Shown piece by piece: positions 1-6,381 of a stretch of 6,461 bases of DNA (position 1 is the stretch's first letter; the number at the start of each line of letters is the position of its first letter). The stretch spans positions 1-6,461 of the forward strand of contig JACDDG010000143.1 of NCBI GenBank assembly GCA_013817115.1, written 5' to 3'. Position numbers and translations under genes: made by a program. Source of the stretch: Parachlamydiaceae bacterium. GTDB lineage: Bacteria > Chlamydiota > Chlamydiia > Chlamydiales > Parachlamydiaceae. Under the pieces are notes generated by a model. The model saw only the letters and a program-made list of their open reading frames with translations, was not told the origin of the DNA and made no database searches.

Positions 1-152
1 TGTATAACCTTAATAAGGAAACTGCTATGGAAGAGAAACAGAATCACTTACAGAGGGGAAATTCGAAGAATTTCTGACACGCCAGTCCCATATACTATAA
101 CCGGAAATTAATTAATCAAAGGTGGTCTCTAGATCAATCGTATTTCCAACTT
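1..152. other. Noncoding stretch downstream of the permease gene
   Basis: No gene is supported here. The permease gene ends at 153 and is read leftwards, so this is its 3' flank and possibly the spacer to the next gene beyond the window. Read on the minus strand there is a promoter-like pair, TTGATT (119-114) and TAGTAT (97-92) spaced by 16 bases, which could drive a gene to the left. This is weak because the region is AT-rich and such matches arise by chance. No stem followed by a T-run is evident, so read-through into a neighbouring transporter gene cannot be excluded. Confidence 0.4.
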
Positions 153-1658
153 CTAGCCCTTATGCATTTTTGGATCAAATGTATCGCGAAGAGCATCCCC
201 AACTAGAGCTATTGCAACTAAGAGAGTGGTTAACAATGCTGCTGGGGGCCATAAGAGATTACTTTCTCCGGGGAAAGCGGAGCGGCCTTCCTCCATAAGC
301 ACTCCCCACGAGCACGATCCTTCTTCTCCAAGCCCAAGAAATGAGAGGCCGGCTTCACTAGTAATGGCTCCCATCATAGCAAAAGGGAGTAATGTAAGCA
401 GAGGTGGAATTGCATTTGGAAGGATGTGACTAAACATAATGTAACTATTTCGATAACCCAGTGCAAAGCAAGCTTCTACGTATGGCAAACTGCGCTGCTT
501 TAAAAACTCTCCTCTTAAATAGCGGCTGAAGCCGGTCCATCCAAATAATCCAATGATTGCAATCACAATGAATATTGATTTGCTTTGGAGTATTGCTACA
601 GCCATTAGCAGCATGAAAAAGGTCGGCATGGCTTCCCAAATTTCTAAGAGCCGCGAAACGATTATATCTACTTTTCCCCCATAGAATCCTGCTAAGGCTC
701 CGATGGGAATAGCAATAACGAGGGCCATGCCAACTGCCAAAAAACCAACAACTAACGATATGCGCACACCAAAAATTAGGGCGGCTAAAAGGTCTTTTCG
801 GTTTATGCGGGTAAGTTCCCACCAAGAAAGCTTTTGGTTAAAACTTTGTGAGCCGCCAGCATCATCTTCCCAATGAAAACTTCTTAAGAGGGGCATCACC
901 ACTAATTGTAGTTTAAGGCTTTCACTTTCAATCCACTTGAGACGTTCCTCACTGTAATTAATTTTTGCTTCGGTTTTTTGACTAGATTTAGACTTTATCG
1001 TTTGAGCAGTCTTCTCGAGCGTTTTTTTTTGTTGTTCAATTTTAGATTTTTCAAGCAAATATTCTCTGTAAAAGAGTGTTTGAGGCTCTTCGTCAGTATA
1101 TTTTCTTAGGCGTTCATGTTGTAATTTTTTTTGACGGTATTTTAAAAGCTGGTTAAGTTTAGCTTCTGCGTCCATGAAATGCAAATCGAAATCCCAATTT
1201 GGATAAAATTTGGAACGAGATGCTAAAGCGTGATTGCGTTTTAGGATCAGTTCGGGATCGCTTGTGGGATCCGTCGCGGGGTTGTGAATGACGTACGCAA
1301 ATAAGGCCATTTGCAGTACGCACAATGTAAAAAGAATTTTTCCTCGATACCTTAAGCCTTCACAGCGAAGACATAAAAACATAAAGGGGAAAGTGAACAT
1401 AAGTATATTGAAAAAAATATCGAGAGGTTTTGTGAAGAATTCAGGATAAAATAAAACTCTGAAAAGAGGAAAATAGGCAGTGCCTTCGTAGAGTACAAAT
1501 AATGGTTTGCTGGAAGCTAAAAAGGGTGCGTAAATACCAACGAGGCAAAAAAGAACGACAACCCAGAAACCGATATATCCTAAATAATGTTTTTTAAACT
1601 GTTTCCAGTGAGTTTGCCAGTACGAGTAAATGGGAGCATGTAGAGTTTCATTTTTCAT
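153..1658 (-). CDS. oppC: Oligopeptide ABC transporter permease, OppC/YejE-like, with long N-terminal insertion
   Basis: Inner-membrane permease subunit of a peptide importer; it would pair with a second permease (OppB type), ATPases and a binding protein, none of which is in the window. The C-terminal half (about 285-501) is a clear BPD transmembrane domain. The EAA loop that docks on the ATPase is at 395-417 (EACFALG, then ILPNAIPP), followed by LSFLGLG (438-444), SWG (450-452) and the closing GDALRDTFDP (487-496). YGGKVD (326-331) and the MPT of helix 3 resemble E. coli YejE. Predicted membrane helices lie near 28-46, 81-98, 108-123, 297-325, 343-375, 415-432 and 474-487. At 501 residues it is far longer than the roughly 300-340 usual for OppC/YejE. 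The excess is two extra hydrophobic segments plus a Lys/Glu/Gln-rich, probably coiled-coil stretch (about 163-255). The usual GTDxxGRDVL motif is degenerate here (TRINRKDLL, 283-291). The ATG at 1658 has no clear Shine-Dalgarno site but immediately precedes the first conserved hydrophobic region. Family assignment is strong; exact substrate is inferred. Confidence 0.9.
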   Translation of the reverse strand: MKNETLHAPIYSYWQTHWKQFKKHYLGYIGFWVVVLFCLVGIYAPFLASSKPLFVLYEGTAYFPLFRVLFYPEFFTKPLDIFFNILMFTFPFMFLCLRCEGLRYRGKILFTLCVLQMALFAYVIHNPATDPTSDPELILKRNHALASRSKFYPNWDFDLHFMDAEAKLNQLLKYRQKKLQHERLRKYTDEEPQTLFYREYLLEKSKIEQQKKTLEKTAQTIKSKSSQKTEAKINYSEERLKWIESESLKLQLVVMPLLRSFHWEDDAGGSQSFNQKLSWWELTRINRKDLLAALIFGVRISLVVGFLAVGMALVIAIPIGALAGFYGGKVDIIVSRLLEIWEAMPTFFMLLMAVAILQSKSIFIVIAIIGLFGWTGFSRYLRGEFLKQRSLPYVEACFALGYRNSYIMFSHILPNAIPPLLTLLPFAMMGAITSEAGLSFLGLGEEGSCSWGVLMEEGRSAFPGESNLLWPPAALLTTLLVAIALVGDALRDTFDPKMHKG

Positions 1659-1689
1659 TTATTTTGATCGTTTTTGGAAATAGAAAATT

Positions 1690-1717
1690 TGTATAAACTT
1701 TTATACCTACCCTACAA
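1690..1717 (-). promoter_or_regulatory. Candidate permease promoter overlapped by a dyad
   Basis: On the minus strand TTGTAG (1717-1712) and TATACA (1695-1690) are separated by 16 bases, close to the sigma-70/chlamydial sigma-66 pattern. Transcription would start near 1683, giving a leader of about 25 bases. A perfect 6-bp dyad, GTATAA-ACTT-TTATAC (1691-1706), covers the -10 box and part of the spacer and could be an operator. Both matches lie in AT-rich DNA, so chance is a real possibility. Confidence 0.4.
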
Positions 1718-1860
1718 AAAAATTAAATGTAATTCCATTTAAAAATAAAGAGGCGAAAACGATTATTACAAAATAACTCGGAGGTACAGAGGAACTCAAG
1801 GGGTAGGTTATATCGAGGGATATTTTAACAAAATTATCACAGTGAACAAATATGATGCTG

Positions 1861-1999
1861 TTGTAATTGTTTACCACCACAGAGACACAGAACAGAGAAC
1901 ACAGAGAGAACACATAGGCATTCTGGATGTGTTTAAAATTGCCTTTATTTTCTCTCTGTGTTCTCTGTTCTGTGTCTCTGTGGTGGTAAATAATTACAA
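1861..1999. repeat. Long inverted repeat with 50-bp arms (MITE-like palindrome)
   Basis: Arms 1861-1910 and 1950-1999 are reverse complements at 49 of 50 positions; the single difference (G1869/T1991) is a G-T wobble. A 39-base loop (1911-1949) lies between them. The arms are low in complexity and strand-biased: the left arm is a series of ACCAC, AGAGACACAG and AACAGAGAACACAG blocks, so one strand is purine-rich and the other pyrimidine-rich. From memory, CACAGAGACACAGAG-type palindromes recur in intergenic DNA of many unrelated environmental bacteria, but I cannot check copy number here. No obvious target-site duplication flanks the element. It carries no transposase, so it would be a non-autonomous repeat. 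Transcribed in either direction it would form a very stable hairpin. It lacks the T-run of a standard terminator. Confidence 0.93.
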
Positions 2000-2083
2000 A
2001 AGAGTATCAACATTTTTAATCGAACAAATTTTTTTCAGATCTTTTTGCCTCCCATCTTCAATTTCATAAGCAACACCAGACTC

Positions 2084-2112
2084 TTGAAAAATATCAATCC
2101 AACTGCTACAAT
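2084..2112 (+). promoter_or_regulatory. Candidate lon promoter (sigma-70/sigma-66 type, extended -10)
   Basis: TTGAAA (2084-2089) is followed after exactly 17 bases by TACAAT (2107-2112), preceded by TGC (2104-2106), which makes an extended -10. Transcription would begin near 2119, leaving a leader of about 65 bases before the lon start. No CIRCE element (TTAGCACTC dyad for HrcA) is visible, so heat-shock control of that type is not indicated. Confidence 0.6.
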
Positions 2113-2151
2113 ATAATCCTAATATAAGTTGAATATTTAAACTTAAAAAGA

Positions 2152-2164
2152 GCTCGTTGCGAGC
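2152..2164 (+). promoter_or_regulatory. Small hairpin in the lon leader
   Basis: GCTCG (2152-2156), TTG loop and CGAGC (2160-2164) form a 5-bp GC-rich stem in the predicted lon mRNA leader, 20 bases before the TTG start codon, followed by an A-rich single-stranded stretch. On the plus strand it lacks a T-run, so it is not a terminator for lon. It could influence ribosome loading or transcript stability, but a 5-bp stem may be incidental. Confidence 0.3.
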
Positions 2165-2184
2165 AAAAAACAAGCAGAGATCTT

Positions 2185-4686
2185 TTGGAATACGAAGAGC
2201 ACGATATCAATACAATAGGAATAAATCAACTTCCCGAAGATCTCTCAACTCCTCCAGAGGTTTTGTATATTTTCCCGTTGATTAAACGCCCGTTTTTCCC
2301 CGGAATGGCCGCCCCATTAGTCATTGAATCCGGAGCATTTTTAGATGCCTTTAAAGAGGTCTCGGCTACTGAGCATCGCAGCATAGGACTCTTCTTAACA
2401 AAAAGTGAAAATGTAGATCCCTATAAAGTTTCTATCGACGACCTTCACCCTGTTGGTGTTCTGGCAAAAGTCTTACGTATCATTCCTCTGGAAAACGGAA
2501 GAGTACAGGCTGTGCTAAGCATGGAAAAGCGTATTAGTATTGTAGAAGGGTATCCTGCTGAAAATCAACTAAAAGCTAAAGTCGTTACTCACGAAGAAAT
2601 TCCTCTATTAGATGACGAGCTCAAAGCCTATGGCATCAGCATCATGCTTGCCATTAAAGAATTGTTGAAGATGAATCCGCTTTTCAAAGAAGAACTTCAA
2701 ATATTCTTAGGTCATACCGATTTTACAGACCCTTGCAAATTGGCAGATTTCGCTGTTGCCCTAACAACTGCTTCACGAGAAGAATTGCAAGATGTTCTGG
2801 AGGCATTTGAAATCCATAAACGCATCGATAAAGCGTTGACTATATTAAAAAAAGAATTAGATTTAAGTTCGTTGCAAAGCGACATTAATCAAAAAATTGA
2901 TGCAGCCATTTCTAAAGGTCAAAGAGATTTCTTCTTGCGCGAACAGTTAAAAACCATCAAGAAAGAACTGGGAATTGAAAAGGAAGATAAATCTGTTAAT
3001 CGCGAAAAATTTGAAGCCCGTATCAAAGATCTTATTCTTCCCGCTGATGTTGCTAAAGTAATCAATGATGAAATGGATAAGCTAAGTATTTTAGAAACTC
3101 AGTCCGGAGAATATGCTATCTGCCGGAACTATTTGGATTGGCTAACTTCGATTCCTTGGGGCGTTCACAGTCCAGAAAATTATCAAATTAGTACTGCAAG
3201 AAAAATACTTGATGAAGACCATTATGGCTTGGATGATATCAAGCAGCGTATTATTGAGTTAATGTCCGTCAGCAAGCTAGCAGGCAAAGTTAAAGGAAGT
3301 ATCATTTGTCTTGTTGGTCCTCCAGGTGTAGGGAAAACAAGCATCGGTAAGAGTATTGCTCGCGCGCTTAACCGAAAATTTTATCGATTTTCTGTCGGCG
3401 GTATGCGTGATGAGGCTGAAGTTAAAGGGCACCGTCGCACATATCTTGGTGCTATGCCAGGAAAGCTTATTCAAGCCCTAAAATATTGCCAGACGATGAA
3501 TCCGGTAATTATGCTGGATGAGATTGACAAAATGAGCAACCATTTTCATGGAGATCCTGCTTCAGCTTTATTGGAAGTATTGGATCCGGAACAGAATTGT
3601 GATTTTTTAGATCATTATCTTGATGTAGGTTGCGATCTATCTAATGTACTATTTATTACAACCGCTAATGTCTTAGATTCGATTCCCGGACCATTAAAGG
3701 ATCGTATGGAGATCTTACGTCTTTCAGGCTATATAATGCAGGAAAAAATTGAAATCGGCAAAACTTACTTAATTCCTCGCCATCGCAAAGCCATGGGTTT
3801 AAAGGCTTCGCAAGTTGTTTTCAATCAATCTGCATTACGTGCTATCATAAATGAATATGCGCGTGAAGCAGGTGTCCGATCGTTTGAAAATGAAATCAAG
3901 AAAATTTTACGCAAAGTCACTTTAAAAATTGTTGAGGCTCAAGAAATAGCGGAAAATAAGGAAGACAAGGAAAACAAGGAAAAGGCTAATAATAAGAAAA
4001 TCGGCAGTAAGAAATCGAGCAAAAAAGAAGTTGAAGTTCCCCCTAAGGTGACTTTGACTAGCGATAACTTAGTCGATTACTTAGGTAAACCACGTTTTAC
4101 TACAGATCGATTCCATGAAAAAACTCCTGTTGGTGTCTGTACAGGGCTTGCATGGACTTCTATGGGTGGCGCAACACTTTACGTTGAAACCATCAAAGTC
4201 GTCGGGGAAAAGCGCGCTATGATGCTGACGGGCCAAGTTGGGCATGTTATGAGGGAATCGGCAGATATTGCATGGAGCTTTCTGCACAGTGCCATTCACA
4301 AGTATGCTCAAGGGTATACATTTTTTGATAACTCTCAGGTTCATGTTCACTTTCCGGAAGGTGCGACTCCAAAAGATGGACCTTCGGCGGGTATTACAAT
4401 GGTTACAGCTCTATTGTCTTTATTGCTCGACACCCCAGTTTTAGCTGATTTAGGTATGACGGGCGAATTGACGTTGACCGGACGAGTTCTAGCTATTGGT
4501 GGAATCAAAGAAAAAATTGTAGCTGCTAAACGCTCGGGGCTTAAGATACTTATTTTTCCTAAAGATTGCGCTCGGGATTTAGATGAATTGCCTGTTTATA
4601 TTAAAAAGGGTCTTACATTTCATTTCGTACAGCACTATGACGATGTGTTTCGAATCGCGTTTCCTCACTTAAATGTTACAAAATAA
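2185..4686 (+). CDS. lon: ATP-dependent protease Lon (endopeptidase La)
   Basis: Cytoplasmic AAA+ serine protease that unfolds and degrades damaged and regulatory proteins; family members work as homohexamers. The N-terminal substrate-binding domain (about 27-235) opens with FPLIKRPFFPGM. A helical region runs to about 340, followed by the AAA+ module: Walker A GPPGVGKT (378-385), Walker B IMLDEIDK (442-449), sensor-1 TTAN (492-495), likely arginine finger R507 and sensor-2 R565. The protease domain (about 640-825) has the catalytic serine S734 in PKDGPSAG and lysine K777 in GGIKEK. These are 43 residues apart, the same spacing as E. coli S679/K722, so the enzyme should be active. Between the AAA+ and protease domains lies a Lys/Glu-rich linker (about 586-615). 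The length of 833 residues is usual for chlamydial Lon and longer than E. coli (784). The start is TTG: the frame is open upstream only to a stop at 2125-2127 with no ATG or GTG between, and the first internal ATG (2305, Met41) would remove the conserved N-terminal strand. The Shine-Dalgarno match is poor (AGAGA, 2176-2180). Its stop overlaps the next gene's start. Confidence 0.97.
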   Translation: MEYEEHDINTIGINQLPEDLSTPPEVLYIFPLIKRPFFPGMAAPLVIESGAFLDAFKEVSATEHRSIGLFLTKSENVDPYKVSIDDLHPVGVLAKVLRIIPLENGRVQAVLSMEKRISIVEGYPAENQLKAKVVTHEEIPLLDDELKAYGISIMLAIKELLKMNPLFKEELQIFLGHTDFTDPCKLADFAVALTTASREELQDVLEAFEIHKRIDKALTILKKELDLSSLQSDINQKIDAAISKGQRDFFLREQLKTIKKELGIEKEDKSVNREKFEARIKDLILPADVAKVINDEMDKLSILETQSGEYAICRNYLDWLTSIPWGVHSPENYQISTARKILDEDHYGLDDIKQRIIELMSVSKLAGKVKGSIICLVGPPGVGKTSIGKSIARALNRKFYRFSVGGMRDEAEVKGHRRTYLGAMPGKLIQALKYCQTMNPVIMLDEIDKMSNHFHGDPASALLEVLDPEQNCDFLDHYLDVGCDLSNVLFITTANVLDSIPGPLKDRMEILRLSGYIMQEKIEIGKTYLIPRHRKAMGLKASQVVFNQSALRAIINEYAREAGVRSFENEIKKILRKVTLKIVEAQEIAENKEDKENKEKANNKKIGSKKSSKKEVEVPPKVTLTSDNLVDYLGKPRFTTDRFHEKTPVGVCTGLAWTSMGGATLYVETIKVVGEKRAMMLTGQVGHVMRESADIAWSFLHSAIHKYAQGYTFFDNSQVHVHFPEGATPKDGPSAGITMVTALLSLLLDTPVLADLGMTGELTLTGRVLAIGGIKEKIVAAKRSGLKILIFPKDCARDLDELPVYIKKGLTFHFVQHYDDVFRIAFPHLNVTK

Positions 4687-5090
4687 TGGATGTATTTATG
4701 AAAATCAAATCAATTGATTTAGCTTGGATTGTTGTAAAAGATCTAAACCAGTCTGTCAAATTTTATACAGAAAAAGTGGGCTTAAAGCTAATAGAGTTGA
4801 ATGAAGGTTTTGGATGGGCTGAATTGCAAGGTGAAAATGGTGGAGTAAAGTTAGGTCTTGCACAAGTCCATCCTACAGGCAATGAGGGTATTATTCCAGG
4901 AAATAATGCAGTTGTTACATTAACTGTTGATAGCATTGAAGACTCTGTTGCAGATTTGAGCGCTAAGGGAGTGAAGCTGATTGGTGAAATGCAAGAGGTT
5001 CCTGGTCATGTTAAATTGCAAATGGTTCAAGATGAAGATGGAAATCATATTCAGCTTGTTGAATGTTTATATCATAAGTGCTCTGAGTAG
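4686..5090 (+). CDS. VOC-fold (glyoxalase/bleomycin-resistance superfamily) protein
   Basis: Small cytoplasmic protein of 134 residues with the paired beta-alpha-beta-beta-beta layout of the vicinal oxygen chelate superfamily. Module one starts at IDLAWIVVKDLNQSVKFY (10-27, the usual strand, VxDLxxSxxFY turn and helix). Module two starts near AVVTLTVDSIEDSV (75-88) and ends with the signature DEDGNHIQLVE (116-126). The metal ligands expected of glyoxalase I appear to be absent: the His of strand 1 is replaced by Leu/Ala (12-13), the His of module two is not found near 74-76, and the C-terminal IEL Glu is Gln123. A true metal-dependent glyoxalase is therefore doubtful; ligand binding or a non-metal role is more likely, and the substrate is unknown. 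The ATG at 4686 overlaps the lon stop as TAATG, suggesting translational coupling and co-transcription with lon. A second ATG at 4698, which would still keep the whole first strand, is an alternative start. Confidence 0.85.
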   Translation: MDVFMKIKSIDLAWIVVKDLNQSVKFYTEKVGLKLIELNEGFGWAELQGENGGVKLGLAQVHPTGNEGIIPGNNAVVTLTVDSIEDSVADLSAKGVKLIGEMQEVPGHVKLQMVQDEDGNHIQLVECLYHKCSE

Positions 5091-5137
5091 TAACATAATA
5101 TTTTTGCTGATCTTTCTAGGTTATTAAATGGCGGTAG

Positions 5138-5154
5138 GGTTGATTTAATCGACC
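5138..5154. repeat. Short palindrome downstream of the VOC gene
   Basis: GGTTGATT-T-AATCGACC is a 17-base palindrome with one G-T wobble in an 8-bp stem, centred at 5146. The one-base centre makes it more like a protein-binding dyad or the end of a mobile element than an RNA hairpin. No T-run follows on either strand, so it is not a standard terminator. Confidence 0.5.
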
Positions 5155-5528
5155 ATCCTTAGATTCATGACCCTTTCATTATTCGCGTCATACACTTGTA
5201 ATTCTCAGCTTTACGCTTATCATTTAACTGTACTGGAGCCAATGTCTCCGACTTGAGTACTAAAGATGACAAGCCCGGTTTTTAACCTCCAAATTTTCAG
5301 GTCAACCTTGAGTCACGCGTTTTCAAATATATTAATCCAAGCATCTGATCAACGAAAAATCGCTTAATATTTGACTACTTTTCGGAGTTATTAGCTTTTT
5401 CTATATGTTAAGCAATGTTAATAGCACTTTCTAATTATTTACTTATTGCAAATATGTCTTCCGTAAGATAGGCTGAATTGATTCAAGATGTCTTAATATA
5501 AATATTAAAATAATTAAATTTTTAAGAA

Positions 5529-5535
5529 AAGGAGG
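5529..5535 (+). promoter_or_regulatory. Strong Shine-Dalgarno site of the 190-residue gene
   Basis: AAGGAGG lies 7 bases before the ATG at 5543. It is a near-perfect anti-16S match and by far the best ribosome binding site in the window, which fixes the start and indicates efficient translation. The permease, lon and VOC genes have weak or no such sites. Confidence 0.85.
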
Positions 5536-5542
5536 TCTAATA

Positions 5543-6115
5543 ATGCAGCACCTTGATAATTACATTAATTCTAAATATCCGGTTTTGCTAAGTCAACGCG
5601 AAGAATATTATAAAAATTGGAATCCCTATTCTTATATTTCTCAAAATTTTAAACAAGTTGATAGCCGGCTAATGACTGCTTGGGATAATAGTACAGAAAC
5701 AATAAAAGCCCTTGTTTTTGGAATTCTAAGTGGGATCATCAGCATCGAGCCGCTAATAATGGATACAATGGATTTGAAAAGGCGAATTGTTGGTATTACA
5801 TTTCATACAAGCCAAAGTCTCTATAGTGAAATGCTTATTAAGACTATTCTTGCGAATTTTAACAATAGTATTAGTTTCAATGCATATAATTCTGACGTTA
5901 TCGGATATGTTTCGGGTCCAGCTTTTCTTGAGTGTAATATTGCTGGAGTATATTGTGCGATGCTGAGAGAGATTTTTCATGTCGATGTACAACATCAAAT
6001 CAGTCAAATTAAATTGCAGCTTCAAGATTTTCAAATCAGAGATTTAATAGAGAAAGTCAATCAACTTCAATACGATACAGAGCAATTTCTGGCTTGCTCA
6101 ATGAATACACACTAG
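5543..6115 (+). CDS. Hypothetical protein of 190 residues
   Basis: I do not recognise this protein. The start is secure because of the AAGGAGG 7 bases upstream. There is no signal peptide; the N-terminus is polar (MQHLDNYINSKYP). Features visible are an aromatic-rich stretch (22-36, YYKNWNPYSYISQNF), one hydrophobic segment (about 55-72, IKALVFGILSGIISIEPL) that could be a buried helix or a single weak membrane span, and a mixed alpha/beta middle (82-145) with GITFHTSQSLYSEM and GYVSGPAF. A long amphipathic C-terminal helix (about 150-184, QISQIKLQLQDFQIRDLIEKVNQL) has heptad-like hydrophobics, suggesting oligomerisation. Cysteines are at 131, 138 and 185. It stands alone, with over 450 bases before it and repeats after it, so it probably has its own promoter. 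Codon use is AT-rich like its neighbours. It may be lineage-specific; an effector or a regulatory role would be speculation. Confidence 0.8.
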   Translation: MQHLDNYINSKYPVLLSQREEYYKNWNPYSYISQNFKQVDSRLMTAWDNSTETIKALVFGILSGIISIEPLIMDTMDLKRRIVGITFHTSQSLYSEMLIKTILANFNNSISFNAYNSDVIGYVSGPAFLECNIAGVYCAMLREIFHVDVQHQISQIKLQLQDFQIRDLIEKVNQLQYDTEQFLACSMNTH

Positions 6116-6169
6116 CCTTTTTAGGCCAATAGTAGTGAATTCTTGATCTTTTAGTTTTTTTCTTTTTAA

Positions 6170-6208
6170 TAAGTGCCCTGAGCTAAAAACAGAGCGGCAG
6201 CGCACTTA
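6170..6208. repeat. Imperfect palindrome, REP-like unit 1
   Basis: TAAGTGC (6170-6176) and GCACTTA (6202-6208) are perfect 7-bp inverted arms around a 25-base interior containing CCTGAGC and AGCGGCAG. The blocks GTGCCCTGAGC and AGCGGCAG recur, with one change and similar spacing, inside the larger element at 6260-6357, so the two appear related. No T-run follows the stem on the plus strand. On the minus strand the stem is followed by an A-rich rather than T-rich tract, so a terminator role is doubtful. Confidence 0.5.
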
Positions 6209-6259
6209 GGTTTAGGATTTGATGGAAATTTTGTCTACATATTTTATGCGTCAAAAATC

Positions 6260-6357
6260 TAGGCGTCCCAACAGTCAGCAATGTGCCCTAAGCCCCGAGG
6301 AAGCGGCAGATACCGCTCCCTCTGGAGCGAGCGCAATGCTGACTGTTGGGACGCCTA
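6260..6357. repeat. 98-bp element with perfect 21-bp inverted arms
   Basis: Arms 6260-6280 (begins TAGGCGTCCCAACAG) and 6337-6357 (ends TTGGGACGCCTA) are exact reverse complements over 21 bases. After one mismatch the pairing continues for 5 more positions (6282-6286 with 6331-6335, one G-T wobble). The interior contains a second hairpin, GAGG-A-AGCGG (6297-6306) with CCGCT-C-CCTC (6313-6322), around loop CAGATA. The nested structure, GC-rich composition and intergenic position fit a REP/BIME-like or MITE-like element. The loop at 6283-6309 repeats blocks of unit 1. No target-site duplication is evident and no transposase is in the window. Confidence 0.92.
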
Positions 6358-6381
6358 TAGAAATAGCCATTCATGAACTTA

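Larger units (their letters stand above)
1659..2184. other. Divergent intergenic region between the permease gene and lon
   Basis: About 525 bases separate the divergently read genes. From left to right the region holds a candidate permease promoter (1690-1717), an AT-rich stretch without visible signal, the long inverted repeat (1861-1999), a candidate lon promoter (2084-2112) and a small hairpin just upstream of lon. Reading frames that cross this region owe their length to the purine-biased repeat arms (a stop-poor AGAG/ACAC series) and show no protein-family features, so I call no gene here. Confidence 0.7.
5091..5542. other. Gene-poor intergenic region, possibly decayed DNA
   Basis: These 452 bases contain no gene I can support. 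A 33-residue frame on the plus strand (5266-5367, beginning MTSPVFNLQIFRSTLS) and a 37-residue open stretch on the minus strand (about 5280-5170, ending in MTRIMKGS) have protein-like composition. Neither has a ribosome binding site or a recognised family, so they may be relics of a degraded gene or insertion sequence, or chance. No strong terminator follows the VOC gene. The last 80 bases before the next gene are very AT-rich; a TTGATT at 5478-5483 could be a -35 box, but no -10 at proper spacing stands out. Confidence 0.5.

Noticed and set aside
27..77. A 16-codon plus-strand frame with an AAGGAA sequence upstream.
   Set aside because: Too short and featureless, and no context supports a leader peptide in that direction.
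226..825. Open frames on the plus strand (226-429) and in another minus frame (445-825) within the permease gene.
   Set aside because: They lie inside a strongly supported permease reading frame and lack any family motif or ribosome binding site.
1861..1999. CRISPR array or tandem repeat.
   Set aside because: The two copies are inverted, not direct, with only one loop and no regular spacers.
1707..2069. Frames on both strands spanning the long inverted repeat.
   Set aside because: They translate the same palindrome arms (CSLFCVSVVVNNY appears on both strands), so their length is a by-product of the repeat's low stop-codon content.
5753..6034. A 93-residue minus-strand frame inside the 190-residue gene.
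   Set aside because: It is antisense to a gene with a near-perfect ribosome binding site and has no start signal of its own.
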